Origin: Deltaproteobacteria bacterium
Lineage (GTDB): Bacteria > SAR324 > JACQKK01
Assembly: GCA_029879595.1 (NCBI GenBank)
Contig: JAOUPZ010000106.1
Span: 1 to 9,294, forward strand
Direction: 5' to 3'
DNA length: 9,294 nucleotides
In this document: piece after piece, positions 1-5,675 of the stretch
How positions within the stretch are numbered: position 1 is the first letter of the stretch
How the letters are laid out: each line of letters starts with the position of its first letter
Notes under the pieces: model-generated
Told to the model about the DNA's origin: nothing
Database searches by the model: none
The model's input: only the letters and a program-made list of their open reading frames with translations
Translations under genes and position numbers: made by a program

Positions 1-241
1 CCCCCGGATAATAGCTGCCGGCCGGCCAGTCTCCTCCGGCCAGGGCCTCCAGCACCCGACGCAGAAACACATTGAAATCATCCGGGTACTCACCGGACCG
101 GTGTATTCTTTCCACCAGTTCCCGGGTGCAGGGCAGGATGAAATCGCCCTGCAGGCGCACCATAACGAAAATCCAGCGCCCGGACAGTTTCTTCGCCAGG
201 GCGGCCATGCTGTTTTCGTTTCCGGAAGCGGTTTTACCCAT
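1..241 (-). CDS. Hypothetical protein, N-terminal part (runs off left edge)
   Basis: Reading the minus strand from an ATG at 241-239 gives 80 uninterrupted codons to the window edge, so the gene is truncated by the window and not necessarily broken. The protein begins MGKTASGNENSMAALAKKLS and continues with a short hydrophobic strand (WIFVMVRLQGDFILPC, about residues 22-37), a charged helix-like part (TRELVERIHRSGEYPDDF) and then LRRVLEALAGGDWPAGSYYPG. There is no signal peptide or membrane segment in the visible part. Only a weak ribosome-binding sequence (TGGAA) precedes the ATG. Codon use, rich in G or C at third positions, matches the other genes here, which supports it being coding. The family is not recognised, and no function is proposed. 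The gene is divergent from the membrane-protein gene beginning at 587. Confidence 0.6.
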   Translation of the reverse strand, partial: MGKTASGNENSMAALAKKLSGRWIFVMVRLQGDFILPCTRELVERIHRSGEYPDDFNVFLRRVLEALAGGDWPAGSYYPG

Positions 242-586
242 GATTATTCCAGTAGGCAGGATTCGCCAGTCACGGTTTATGATCCTCGTAATTCAAGCAG
301 AAGGTCCGGAAAAATCAACTCAACCCTCCCGGATTTCCGGCAGAAGGGCAGCGTTTTTCTGGAAAAATAAAGACTCTCAGGGGTGGCAACGATACAACTT
401 TTCTGGTAAATTATGGCCGGTTATGAACAAGCCGCGCGGGGAAATCTCAGTTATTTTTTTGTGGCTGTCATATATTCTCAGACGAGTCCGGAGGGCAAAC
501 GGGAAAGTTTTGCATGATCCTGGGTTTACAGAAGGCAGACCGCCGGCTGAATCATTTGTCATGCTGTTATGAATAAGGAGGGAACA
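242..586. other. Gene-free divergent intergenic region
   Basis: This 345-bp stretch lies between the divergent starts at 241 (minus) and 587 (plus) and is visibly more AT-rich than the surrounding coding DNA. It holds an imperfect inverted repeat, CCGGAAA at 306-312 against TTTCCGG at 334-340, with a 21-nt loop. It also has AT-rich stretches around 451-476 (a T run followed by ATATATT) that could hold a promoter, but no well-spaced -35/-10 pair is convincing. A reading frame crosses it on the plus strand (72-572) but is antisense to the gene at 1-241 and looks non-coding. Confidence 0.5.
575..582 (+). promoter_or_regulatory. Strong Shine-Dalgarno deciding the start at 587
   Basis: AAGGAGGG at 575-582 is a near-perfect ribosome-binding site five or so bases upstream of the ATG at 587. 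It lies downstream of an in-frame ATG at 569, so translation should begin at 587 and not at 569. Confidence 0.8.
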
Positions 587-1054
587 ATGGGTGGGTTGAG
601 GATCTGGCTGTATCTGCTGACGGGCGGGCTTTTTCTGAGCTGGCTTTCTCCCCCCCGCGGAATAATGGAGGTGCTGTTCAGCCTGGTGGTTATTCTGGCG
701 GCCGGTTATGCGGAGACACTGTTCTCCCGCATCAAGCCGCTCAATGTTGCCGGTTCCAGGGTGGTTTCGCTGGATGATTTCCGCAAATCCAGGAACCGGG
801 AGCAGAAGCCAAATAAACACAGGGCCATGCAGACCGTGTTCAGGACGGTTGATCTGGTCGAGGCCGAATCCGTGGTCAGCCAACTCAGCCAGGAGGGATT
901 CAACCCGCGCCTGTTTTCGGGAATGTTCGGCAATTCCGGGGGGGGGCAGAGCGAAGACCTGGCGGTGATGATGCACGAAGTCCGTCTGCCCGCCGGCCAG
1001 GCCGGAAGATCACGGGAATTTATCCAGCGCCTGCGCCGCCAGAACGGCGATTAG
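587..1054 (+). CDS. Small membrane protein with DUF2007-like C-terminal domain
   Basis: A 155-residue protein. The start at 587 is chosen because AAGGAGGG precedes it; the upstream in-frame ATG at 569 lies before that site. Two hydrophobic segments (about residues 4-20 and 26-45) are separated by the short turn SPPRG, predicting a membrane hairpin. A basic linker follows (about 57-80, rich in R and K, including FRKSRNREQKPNKHR), then a soluble part (82-152). The pattern TVFRTVDLVEAESVVSQLSQ, then a hydrophobic strand (AVMMHEVRLP) and a closing basic helix, resembles DUF2007, a small ferredoxin-like-fold domain called a putative signal-transducing domain. That match is by eye and only moderately certain; the role is unknown. 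A run of nine G residues (938-946) lies inside the soluble domain, encoding GGG, and may be slippage-prone. The ferredoxin gene follows 31 bp downstream and could be co-transcribed. Confidence 0.75.
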   Translation: MGGLRIWLYLLTGGLFLSWLSPPRGIMEVLFSLVVILAAGYAETLFSRIKPLNVAGSRVVSLDDFRKSRNREQKPNKHRAMQTVFRTVDLVEAESVVSQLSQEGFNPRLFSGMFGNSGGGQSEDLAVMMHEVRLPAGQAGRSREFIQRLRRQNGD

Positions 1055-1085
1055 GCCCCCATGAAGCCCCCCCGCAACATCTCCC

Positions 1086-1589
1086 ATGTCCGATAATACT
1101 TCCGATAATACTTCCCGGTCACTGCTGCTGCATCCGGAGCGCTGCACGGGCTGTCTGCGCTGTGAACTTGCCTGTTCCTTCGAGCGGACGGGCCAGTATC
1201 AGCCCTCGCGGTCCGTCATCAGGGTCCTCCCCCTGGAAGGGCACACCAGCCAGGCCCCGTTTGTATGCTGGCAGTGCCGGGAAGGCTGGTGCATGACCGC
1301 CTGCCCGGTTGACGCCATCTCCATCGCCCCCACGGGGGCGCGGGTGGTTTCCGCAGGTTCCTGCGTGGGGTGTCGGCTCTGCGTAATCGCCTGCCCCTAT
1401 GGAACCATGTTCATGGACCCCGCGGGCCACCGGGCCGACAAGTGTGATCTTTGCGGGGGCCGGCCGGCCTGCGTAAGGGCCTGCCCCACGGGCGCCATCG
1501 AATACGCGGGGGGGGCTCCCGACGGCGAGGCCCTGACCCGGTTTGCGGCCTCCCGCTGCGTCTTTGACCTGAAGGGCCGGGCCGGCTAG
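1086..1589 (+). CDS. Four-cluster [4Fe-4S] ferredoxin-type electron-transfer subunit (CooF/HycB-like)
   Basis: A 167-residue protein with sixteen cysteines in four sets: C20-C23-C26-C30, C61-C64-C69-C73, C93-C96-C99-C103 and C120-C123-C129-C133. This is the pattern of the polyferredoxin subunits found with CO dehydrogenase (CooF), formate hydrogenlyase (HycB), molybdopterin oxidoreductases and tungsten aldehyde:ferredoxin oxidoreductases. It should bind four [4Fe-4S] clusters and carry electrons between a catalytic partner and an acceptor. There is no signal peptide, twin-arginine motif or membrane segment, so it is likely cytoplasmic. No catalytic subunit lies in the window, so the partner cannot be named. 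The ATG at 1086 is the only plausible start: an in-frame stop sits just upstream at 1062-1064. No Shine-Dalgarno is visible; the leader is C-rich. The first codons contain an exact 12-bp tandem duplication. A G8 run (1508-1515) lies near the 3' end. The ferredoxin assignment is secure; the subfamily is inferred. Confidence 0.9.
   Translation: MSDNTSDNTSRSLLLHPERCTGCLRCELACSFERTGQYQPSRSVIRVLPLEGHTSQAPFVCWQCREGWCMTACPVDAISIAPTGARVVSAGSCVGCRLCVIACPYGTMFMDPAGHRADKCDLCGGRPACVRACPTGAIEYAGGAPDGEALTRFAASRCVFDLKGRAG
1089..1112 (+). repeat. 12-bp exact tandem duplication at ferredoxin N-terminus
   Basis: The unit TCCGATAATACT occurs at 1089-1100 and again at 1101-1112. It encodes SDNT twice, directly after the initiator Met. 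It looks like a recent in-frame duplication in the unstructured N-terminus, before the first cluster-binding cysteine. Confidence 0.9.
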
Positions 1590-1655
1590 TTTGCGGGCTA
1601 TTAATAAAAAACCGGAATCTGGCCGCCGGTATCTTCACTGTTTTCCCGGCTTATT

Positions 1656-1684
1656 TCTTGCCGGTCCGCTGTAATCCATATACT
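1656..1684 (+). promoter_or_regulatory. Candidate sigma70-type promoter for the receiver gene
   Basis: TATACT at 1679-1684 matches five of six bases of the -10 consensus. The upstream element is either TCTTGC (1656-1661, 17-bp spacer) or TTGCCG (1658-1663, 15-bp spacer); TTGCCG could also pair with TACTGT at 1681-1686 with a 17-bp spacer. It sits in the 203-bp gap before the response regulator, about 100 bp upstream of its start. The leader then contains two short GC hairpins (GCCGG/CCGGC and CCCGG/CCGGG, about 1712-1741). This is prediction by eye only. Confidence 0.35.
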
Positions 1685-1792
1685 GTTTATATTATCTCTG
1701 GAAGCGGCGTGGCCGGCTATCCGGCACAGCCCGGAAAACCCGGGTGGGTCGCACTGGAGCATGGCGATAATGACTAACCCCATGGAGGGACA

Positions 1793-2149
1793 GTGAAAAT
1801 ACTGATCGTAGATGATTCAAAAGTTGCCCGGATGGCCATACGCAAGGAGCTGGAAGGGGGCGGATACGAGGTTATCGAGGCCGCAAGTGGTGTGGAGGCG
1901 CTGGAGATGGCCCAGGGCGGCGGCCCCCAGCTGGTTCTGCTGGATATGAACATGCCGGAAATGGATGGCATCGCCGTGTATGAAAAGCTGCTCCAGACCA
2001 CCGGCCGGAACGATATTCCGGCGATCTTTCTCAGCTCCGCGGACTGTCTGGCCGAGCGCCGGGCGGATATCGACCGCGTGGGAGCGGGCAGTCTTGCCAA
2101 GGGTTCACCCGCGGGGGAGTTGCTGAAAATGGTGCAGGGAAGGCTCTGA
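1793..2149 (+). CDS. Single-domain response regulator receiver (CheY-like)
   Basis: A 118-residue protein made only of a receiver domain. The acidic pair D7-D8 (ILIVDDS), the phospho-acceptor D51 in LLDMNMPEMDG, the conserved Ser/Thr-position residue S81 (FLSSAD) and the conserved lysine K103 are all present, so phosphorylation by a histidine kinase is expected. There is no DNA-binding or enzymatic output domain, so it should act by protein contact, as in chemotaxis-like or phosphorelay systems. The proline that normally follows the conserved lysine (KP) is replaced by glycine (LAKGSP). The start is GTG at 1793, preceded by GGAGGG at 1784-1789 with short spacing; the protein then begins exactly at the first receiver beta strand. 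No kinase lies nearby, so its partner is unknown. It converges on the PBP1A gene, with 30 bp between the stops. Confidence 0.92.
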   Translation: MKILIVDDSKVARMAIRKELEGGGYEVIEAASGVEALEMAQGGGPQLVLLDMNMPEMDGIAVYEKLLQTTGRNDIPAIFLSSADCLAERRADIDRVGAGSLAKGSPAGELLKMVQGRL

Positions 2150-2179
2150 GATAGCCCCGGGAAATTCCCAGCCACCGGG

Positions 2180-4564
2180 TCACATGCCGGGCTTCTTTCC
2201 CTCGTAGGAAAATCCGGGCAATTCGTTGGATTTGAGCGGCACCCGCGGTCCGGTCTTTGTCGTGTTGCTGGGGGGAACGGGCTGTGTCCCGTCAAGACCG
2301 GTGGTGGGAACGCCGGTGAAAACCGTTTCCGGGCGTGATTCCGCCGGCGGGGGCGGTTCCTGTTTTTCCTTGTACAGCGGAGTAAGCCCCTTGCGGCTGA
2401 TCTGGCCGGAGTCCATCTCGCCCCGCTTGAAGTAATGGATGGAGCTGTGGGGGCAGTCCTCCCATTCCGGGCGGCCGTCCAGGTTGCAGATGCTGACGGC
2501 CATGTAGTCTTCCTCGGGTTCCGGGAAGTTCTCCCCGGCATAATCGGGCAGTGAATTGTTCATGAAATCCCGCCAGATGCGGGCCGTGGTTTTTCCTCCG
2601 GCCTCGCCGGGCATGAGGTCGTTGTCGTCCTTGCCCAGCCAGACCCCGCTCACCAGGGTGGGGGTGAATCCGATGAACCAGGTGTCCCGCGGTCCGTCGT
2701 TGGTGCCCGTCTTGCCTCCGGCGGGGCGGGTGAGCCGGGCCCGCCAGCCGGTTCCCCGGGAGATCACATCGCTCAGCAGCTGGCGCATTCTAAAGGCTGT
2801 CCAGTCGCTGATGACTTCCACGGGAACCCGGGGGGTGTGCTCATACAGCAGGTTTCCCTCCGCGTCTGTCACCCGGCGGATGAACACCGGCTCCGACAGA
2901 TAGCCCCCGTTGGGGAAGGCGGCGTAGGCCCCGGTGAGGGAAAGCAGGGTCACCTCGGAGCATCCCAGGGCCGCGCAGAGCCCCGCCCCCTGGCGAATGG
3001 GGACGTTCCAGCTCCGGGCCACCCGGTTAAGGGTGTCCATTCCCAGGCGGTCCAGCAGCTGCACCGCCACCACATTGCTGGAAAGCTCCAGGGCCCTGGA
3101 AAGGGTGATCCTCCGGTCCGCGGGCGGGTGGCCGGGAATCCGGGACGGGCCGGCACCATAGCGTTCATCATAGTTCCGGGGGGTATATTCCGAATAGCGC
3201 AGTTTTTCCTCCGCCGGCCCGCCGTCTCCCTGCTGTTCCTCTGCGGGGGGCGGGTTGATCGGCTTGGTGAAATCCAGTCCGGTTTCCGCGGCCAGTTGCA
3301 GCTCCAGCTCCATATCCCCCTCGAATATCCGGATCATGCGTCCGGTCTGGCTGTCGGATACATAGCGCACCGGCTCATCGAGAAACACCGAGTTTGTGGA
3401 AAAGCCGTTTTCCAGGGCCGTGGCGTAAAGAATGGGTTTGAAGGCCGAACCCGGTTGGCGCAGGGCCCGGGTGGCCCGGTTGAACTGAGATTCGATATAG
3501 TCCACCCCCCCCACCATCGCGGTCACATACCCGTTGGTCGGATTGAGGGCCACCAGCGAGGCCTGGGTGGTGTCATGCTCGTTGTCGCGCACCCGGGATA
3601 TGAGGTGTTCGGCCACCTTCTGCTGCCTGATGTCCAGGGTTGTGTACACCCTCAGGCCCCGGCCGGATATCCTCTGCAGTCCCAGTTCGTCCTTCAGGGT
3701 GTTCAGCACCTCCTGCACGAAGTAGGCGGCGATGGACGCCTCGGGCCGGGGGCGGTAGGCCACCAGGGGCGTGGTCACGGCCTTCTTGTATTCCTCCTTG
3801 CTGATCCAGCCCAGCTCCAGCATGGATACCAGGATGTACCGGTGGCGGCTCATCAGGTCCTTGAGATACCTCAGGGGGATCCGGGGCTCATCGTATCTTT
3901 CCCGGGCCTCGGGGACGTTGAAGTAGCCCTCGGGTTTCTTCACCAGCGCCGCCAGAAACGCCGCCTCGTTAAGATCCAGTTCCCAGGCGGACTTGTTGAA
4001 ATATCCCTGGGAGGCCTTTTCCACCCCGTAGAGCCCGTGGCCCAGATACACCCGGTTCAGATAGAACTCCAGCACCTGGAGCTTGGGGTAGGCCCGTTCG
4101 ATGGCCAGGGCCATGAACAGCTCCTTGATCTTCCGCGTGAAGGTTCGTTCTGAGGACAGCAGGGAGAGCTTGATGAGCTGCTGGGTGATGGTGCTGCCCC
4201 CCTGCTTGAGGGCCATGGACTGGATATCGGCCCACAGGGCTCCCAGCAGCCGGACGGGGTCCATGCCCCGGTGGGCGAAGAACCGGCGGTCCTCGGCTGC
4301 CACCACGGCCTTCTGGATATAGGGGCTGATGCGGGATATGGGCACCGAGTGGCGGTCCTCGATTCCCTCCACGGCGGTCACCAGGTTGTCCTGGTTGTCC
4401 AGTATCAGGGTGTTGTTCGAGGCCTGGGCCACCACTTCATCAAACTGCTTCACCACGCCCGGCGCCCAGATGAAGAAGCCCGCCACCACGCCCAGCAGCA
4501 GCACCGCCACGCCTCCAGCACCCCATTTGGCTATCTGTTTGATTTTTTCCAGGTTGATGTCCAT
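2180..4564 (-). CDS. mrcA: Class A penicillin-binding protein (PBP1A family), bifunctional peptidoglycan synthase
   Basis: A 794-residue inner-membrane enzyme that polymerises lipid II into glycan strands and cross-links their stem peptides on the periplasmic side. A short cytoplasmic N-terminus is followed by one membrane anchor (about residues 15-34). The GT51 glycosyltransferase domain (about 60-240) shows EDRRFFAHRG with catalytic E91, GGSTITQQL (122-130), RKIKELFMAL with E148, and EFYLNRVYLG. The transpeptidase domain shows the acylation site S373 in GSAFKP, SSN at 495-497 and KTG at 618-620. All catalytic motifs are intact. Between the first two transpeptidase motifs is a low-complexity acidic and proline-rich insert (about 431-482). 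The C-terminal tail (about 735-794) is rich in Pro, Thr and Lys and is probably disordered. The ATG at 4564 has a weak AAGG just upstream. The gene is divergent from the PilZ gene. The name mrcA/ponA follows the family; orthology within it is inferred. Confidence 0.95.
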   Translation of the reverse strand: MDINLEKIKQIAKWGAGGVAVLLLGVVAGFFIWAPGVVKQFDEVVAQASNNTLILDNQDNLVTAVEGIEDRHSVPISRISPYIQKAVVAAEDRRFFAHRGMDPVRLLGALWADIQSMALKQGGSTITQQLIKLSLLSSERTFTRKIKELFMALAIERAYPKLQVLEFYLNRVYLGHGLYGVEKASQGYFNKSAWELDLNEAAFLAALVKKPEGYFNVPEARERYDEPRIPLRYLKDLMSRHRYILVSMLELGWISKEEYKKAVTTPLVAYRPRPEASIAAYFVQEVLNTLKDELGLQRISGRGLRVYTTLDIRQQKVAEHLISRVRDNEHDTTQASLVALNPTNGYVTAMVGGVDYIESQFNRATRALRQPGSAFKPILYATALENGFSTNSVFLDEPVRYVSDSQTGRMIRIFEGDMELELQLAAETGLDFTKPINPPPAEEQQGDGGPAEEKLRYSEYTPRNYDERYGAGPSRIPGHPPADRRITLSRALELSSNVVAVQLLDRLGMDTLNRVARSWNVPIRQGAGLCAALGCSEVTLLSLTGAYAAFPNGGYLSEPVFIRRVTDAEGNLLYEHTPRVPVEVISDWTAFRMRQLLSDVISRGTGWRARLTRPAGGKTGTNDGPRDTWFIGFTPTLVSGVWLGKDDNDLMPGEAGGKTTARIWRDFMNNSLPDYAGENFPEPEEDYMAVSICNLDGRPEWEDCPHSSIHYFKRGEMDSGQISRKGLTPLYKEKQEPPPPAESRPETVFTGVPTTGLDGTQPVPPSNTTKTGPRVPLKSNELPGFSYEGKKPGM

Positions 4565-4725
4565 TTGCCTTGTGGCGGGCCGTGTTGTCCGGTCGCACGG
4601 TCCGGCATCCCAGCCGGCCGGTTGAAGGGGACTGCAATCGGTCCTTTGCGTCGTATCGCCCCCCGGAGATGTCCGGCGCGTGTTCCCGGTCCGGGCCGTC
4701 TGTTACAGCCAGACCCGATGTTTTT

Positions 4726-4753
4726 ATGATACAAGGGTTTTTTTACAACGCAA
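4726..4753 (-). promoter_or_regulatory. Candidate promoter for the PBP1A gene
   Basis: On the minus strand, TTGCGT (4753-4748) and TATCAT (4731-4726, five of six matches to the -10 consensus) are separated by 16 bp. Initiation from here would give a leader of about 155 nt before the PBP1A start. The -35 match is modest, so this is tentative. Confidence 0.3.
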
Positions 4754-4831
4754 GAAAACCCGGGACATATCTTTTTTATTGGCGTTATTATAATAACTGA
4801 AATGATATCGGGTTGTACCCGGATAATGACT

Positions 4832-4865
4832 CCCGGAATCCGAAATTATTAAACGGATTTCCGGG
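4832..4865 (+). repeat. Strong inverted repeat upstream of the PilZ gene
   Basis: The left arm CCCGGAATCCG (4832-4842) pairs with the right arm CGGATTTCCGGG (4854-4865), giving eleven base pairs with a single one-base bulge around an 11-nt AT-rich loop. It ends about 40 bp before the PilZ start and is not followed by a T tract, so it is not a classic terminator. It could be an operator or an mRNA leader hairpin. Confidence 0.7.
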
Positions 4866-4904
4866 CGGACATAACTTCTGACAACAGGAGTGCATACGGT
4901 TTCC

Positions 4905-5273
4905 ATGGTTTTAGTTTCCGATACAAGAAAGTTTTCCCGGCTGAACTTCGATTCCGACTCCTTCCTGGTGGAAGCAAAGACCGGCAAACGCCACGATACC
5001 CATCTCATAGATATCTCACTGCAGGGGGCGCTGGTGGAACGGCCCACCTTCTGGCAGGAGGAGAAGGGGCAGAACTGCCGTCTTGAGGTGCAGCTGGCGG
5101 ATTCGCCCATCGTGGTTTCAATGGAGTGCGAAGTGGTGCACTGGGAAAAAAACCACCTGGGGCTGCACCTGGTCTCCATCGACCTGGAAAGCATGACCCA
5201 CCTGCGCAGGCTGCTGGAGCTCAATCTGGGCGATCCTTCCATCATGACCAGGGAACTGCTGGAGTCCGAATAG
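4905..5273 (+). CDS. PilZ-domain protein (stand-alone c-di-GMP receptor)
   Basis: A 122-residue protein that is essentially one PilZ domain. Counting from the ATG at 4905, the c-di-GMP-binding RxxxR motif is R8-K-F-S-R12 and the second motif D/NxSxxG is D36-I-S-L-Q-G41. Both are complete, so binding of cyclic di-GMP is expected. The middle has the usual beta-barrel strands (CRLEVQLADSPIVVSMECEVVHW, then LGLHLVSIDL), followed by a C-terminal helix (HLRRLLELNL). There is no membrane segment or extra output domain, so it probably acts by contacting another protein; the target cannot be inferred. Start choice is uncertain. AGGAG lies at 4886-4890, 14 nt before the ATG, which is long; a GTG at 4890 in the same frame would overlap that AGGAG. 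The start at 4905 is preferred because it puts RxxxR near the N-terminus as in many small PilZ proteins. The gene appears monocistronic. Confidence 0.88.
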   Translation: MVLVSDTRKFSRLNFDSDSFLVEAKTGKRHDTHLIDISLQGALVERPTFWQEEKGQNCRLEVQLADSPIVVSMECEVVHWEKNHLGLHLVSIDLESMTHLRRLLELNLGDPSIMTRELLESE

Positions 5274-5366
5274 CGGATCGCCGGGCCGGCCGGCCGCCGG
5301 GCCACCCGGATTACTGCCCCGGAGAACACGGACGGGAAAATCCTCTTCCGCCGGGCAGAAATCGGT

Positions 5367-5396
5367 TTGACATTTCCGGGCCGTGACGGGTATGGT
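5367..5396 (+). promoter_or_regulatory. Sigma70-type promoter with perfect -35 upstream of pyrG
   Basis: TTGACA at 5367-5372 is a perfect -35 hexamer. TATGGT at 5391-5396, 18 bp further, matches four of six -10 bases. Transcription would start near 5402-5404, exactly at the left edge of an inverted repeat, giving a leader of roughly 270 nt before pyrG. It is the best promoter candidate in the window. Confidence 0.55.
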
Positions 5397-5402
5397 TCTC
5401 TG

Positions 5403-5434
5403 GGGTCGGGCAGTTAATGGATTGCATCCGGCCC
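5403..5434 (+). repeat. Inverted repeat at the predicted 5' end of the pyrG transcript
   Basis: As RNA, GGGUCGG (5403-5409) pairs with CCGGCCC (5428-5434) in seven pairs including one G-U. GCA/UGC (5410-5412 with 5423-5425) adds three pairs, leaving a two-base bulge and a 10-nt loop. The left arm starts where the promoter at 5367-5396 should initiate, so the transcript would begin with a hairpin. Confidence 0.5.
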
Positions 5435-5675
5435 ACGGTCAGAGGAAAACTGGCGCGGTGGCGGCATCATGGCAGTCATGTCACTGTTATCAAAAGAATA
5501 AGCAAGGCACCCGCCTCTGGGTTGAGTGATCCCGCCGGCCGGTGGAAGGCCCTTTTCCGAACCTGATCGAAGTCAACCAACCGGGGGAAAAAGCCGCTCT
5601 GACTGTCGTAAATAGGCCTGCGGGCCAGGTGCGGCCAAAACAACATTCTGCCCCCGCCTTGAATGGAATCGAGTC

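Larger units (their letters stand above)
4565..4904. other. Divergent intergenic region between PBP1A and PilZ genes
   Basis: A 340-bp gap with no credible gene. Its left half (to about 4720) is GC-rich and would be the PBP1A leader. The part from about 4721 to 4808 is AT-rich and holds a perfect TATAAT at 4789-4794, which also reads TATAAT on the other strand at 4792-4787; neither copy has a good -35 partner. Further right are a small hairpin (CGGGT/ACCCG, 4809-4821) and a larger one at 4832-4865, listed separately. The arrangement suits two divergent promoters sharing a control region. Confidence 0.5.
5274..5675. other. Gene-free region upstream of pyrG
   Basis: This 402-bp gap begins with a very GC-rich block just after the PilZ stop (5281-5304, repeated GGCC/CCGG) that can fold but lacks a T tract. 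It then contains the promoter at 5367-5396 and an inverted repeat at 5403-5434. From there to the pyrG start is about 240 bp without a convincing gene. The only short ORFs are tiny, for example ten codons from the ATG at 5469, without a good ribosome-binding site. The region does not resemble tRNA, SRP RNA or another RNA I can recognise. Most of it probably forms a long pyrG leader. Confidence 0.5.

Noticed and set aside
405..430. Possible sigma54 promoter (TGGCA start near 386) before the membrane-protein gene
   Set aside because: The GC of the -12 element is missing at the required spacing.
72..572. A 166-codon open frame on the plus strand at the left end
   Set aside because: It is antisense to the minus-strand gene at 1-241, crosses an AT-rich intergenic stretch, has no ribosome-binding site, and its translation shows no domain-like pattern.
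2154..2178. Possible bidirectional terminator between the convergent receiver and PBP1A genes
   Set aside because: Short GC palindromes are present (GGGAAATTCCC and CCCGG/CCGGG), but the stems are short and no T tract follows on either strand.
1774..2541. A 255-codon minus-strand frame across the receiver gene and the PBP1A 3' end
   Set aside because: It overlaps two well-supported genes in different frames and has low-complexity R, T, P and S composition.
2837..4153. A 438-codon open frame antisense to the PBP1A gene
   Set aside because: Long antisense frames are expected opposite GC-rich genes. Its translation is dominated by G, R, H, Q and P, which is typical of a shadow frame, while the opposite strand has every PBP motif.
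5281..5304. GGCCGGCC-rich block after the PilZ stop as a terminator
   Set aside because: It can fold, but it has no T tract. Similar GGCC/CCGG runs occur elsewhere in the window (near 18-29 and 1456-1470), consistent with composition.
5469..5501. A ten-codon ORF (MAVMSLLSKE) in the pyrG leader
   Set aside because: There is no convincing ribosome-binding site, and ORFs of this size are common by chance.
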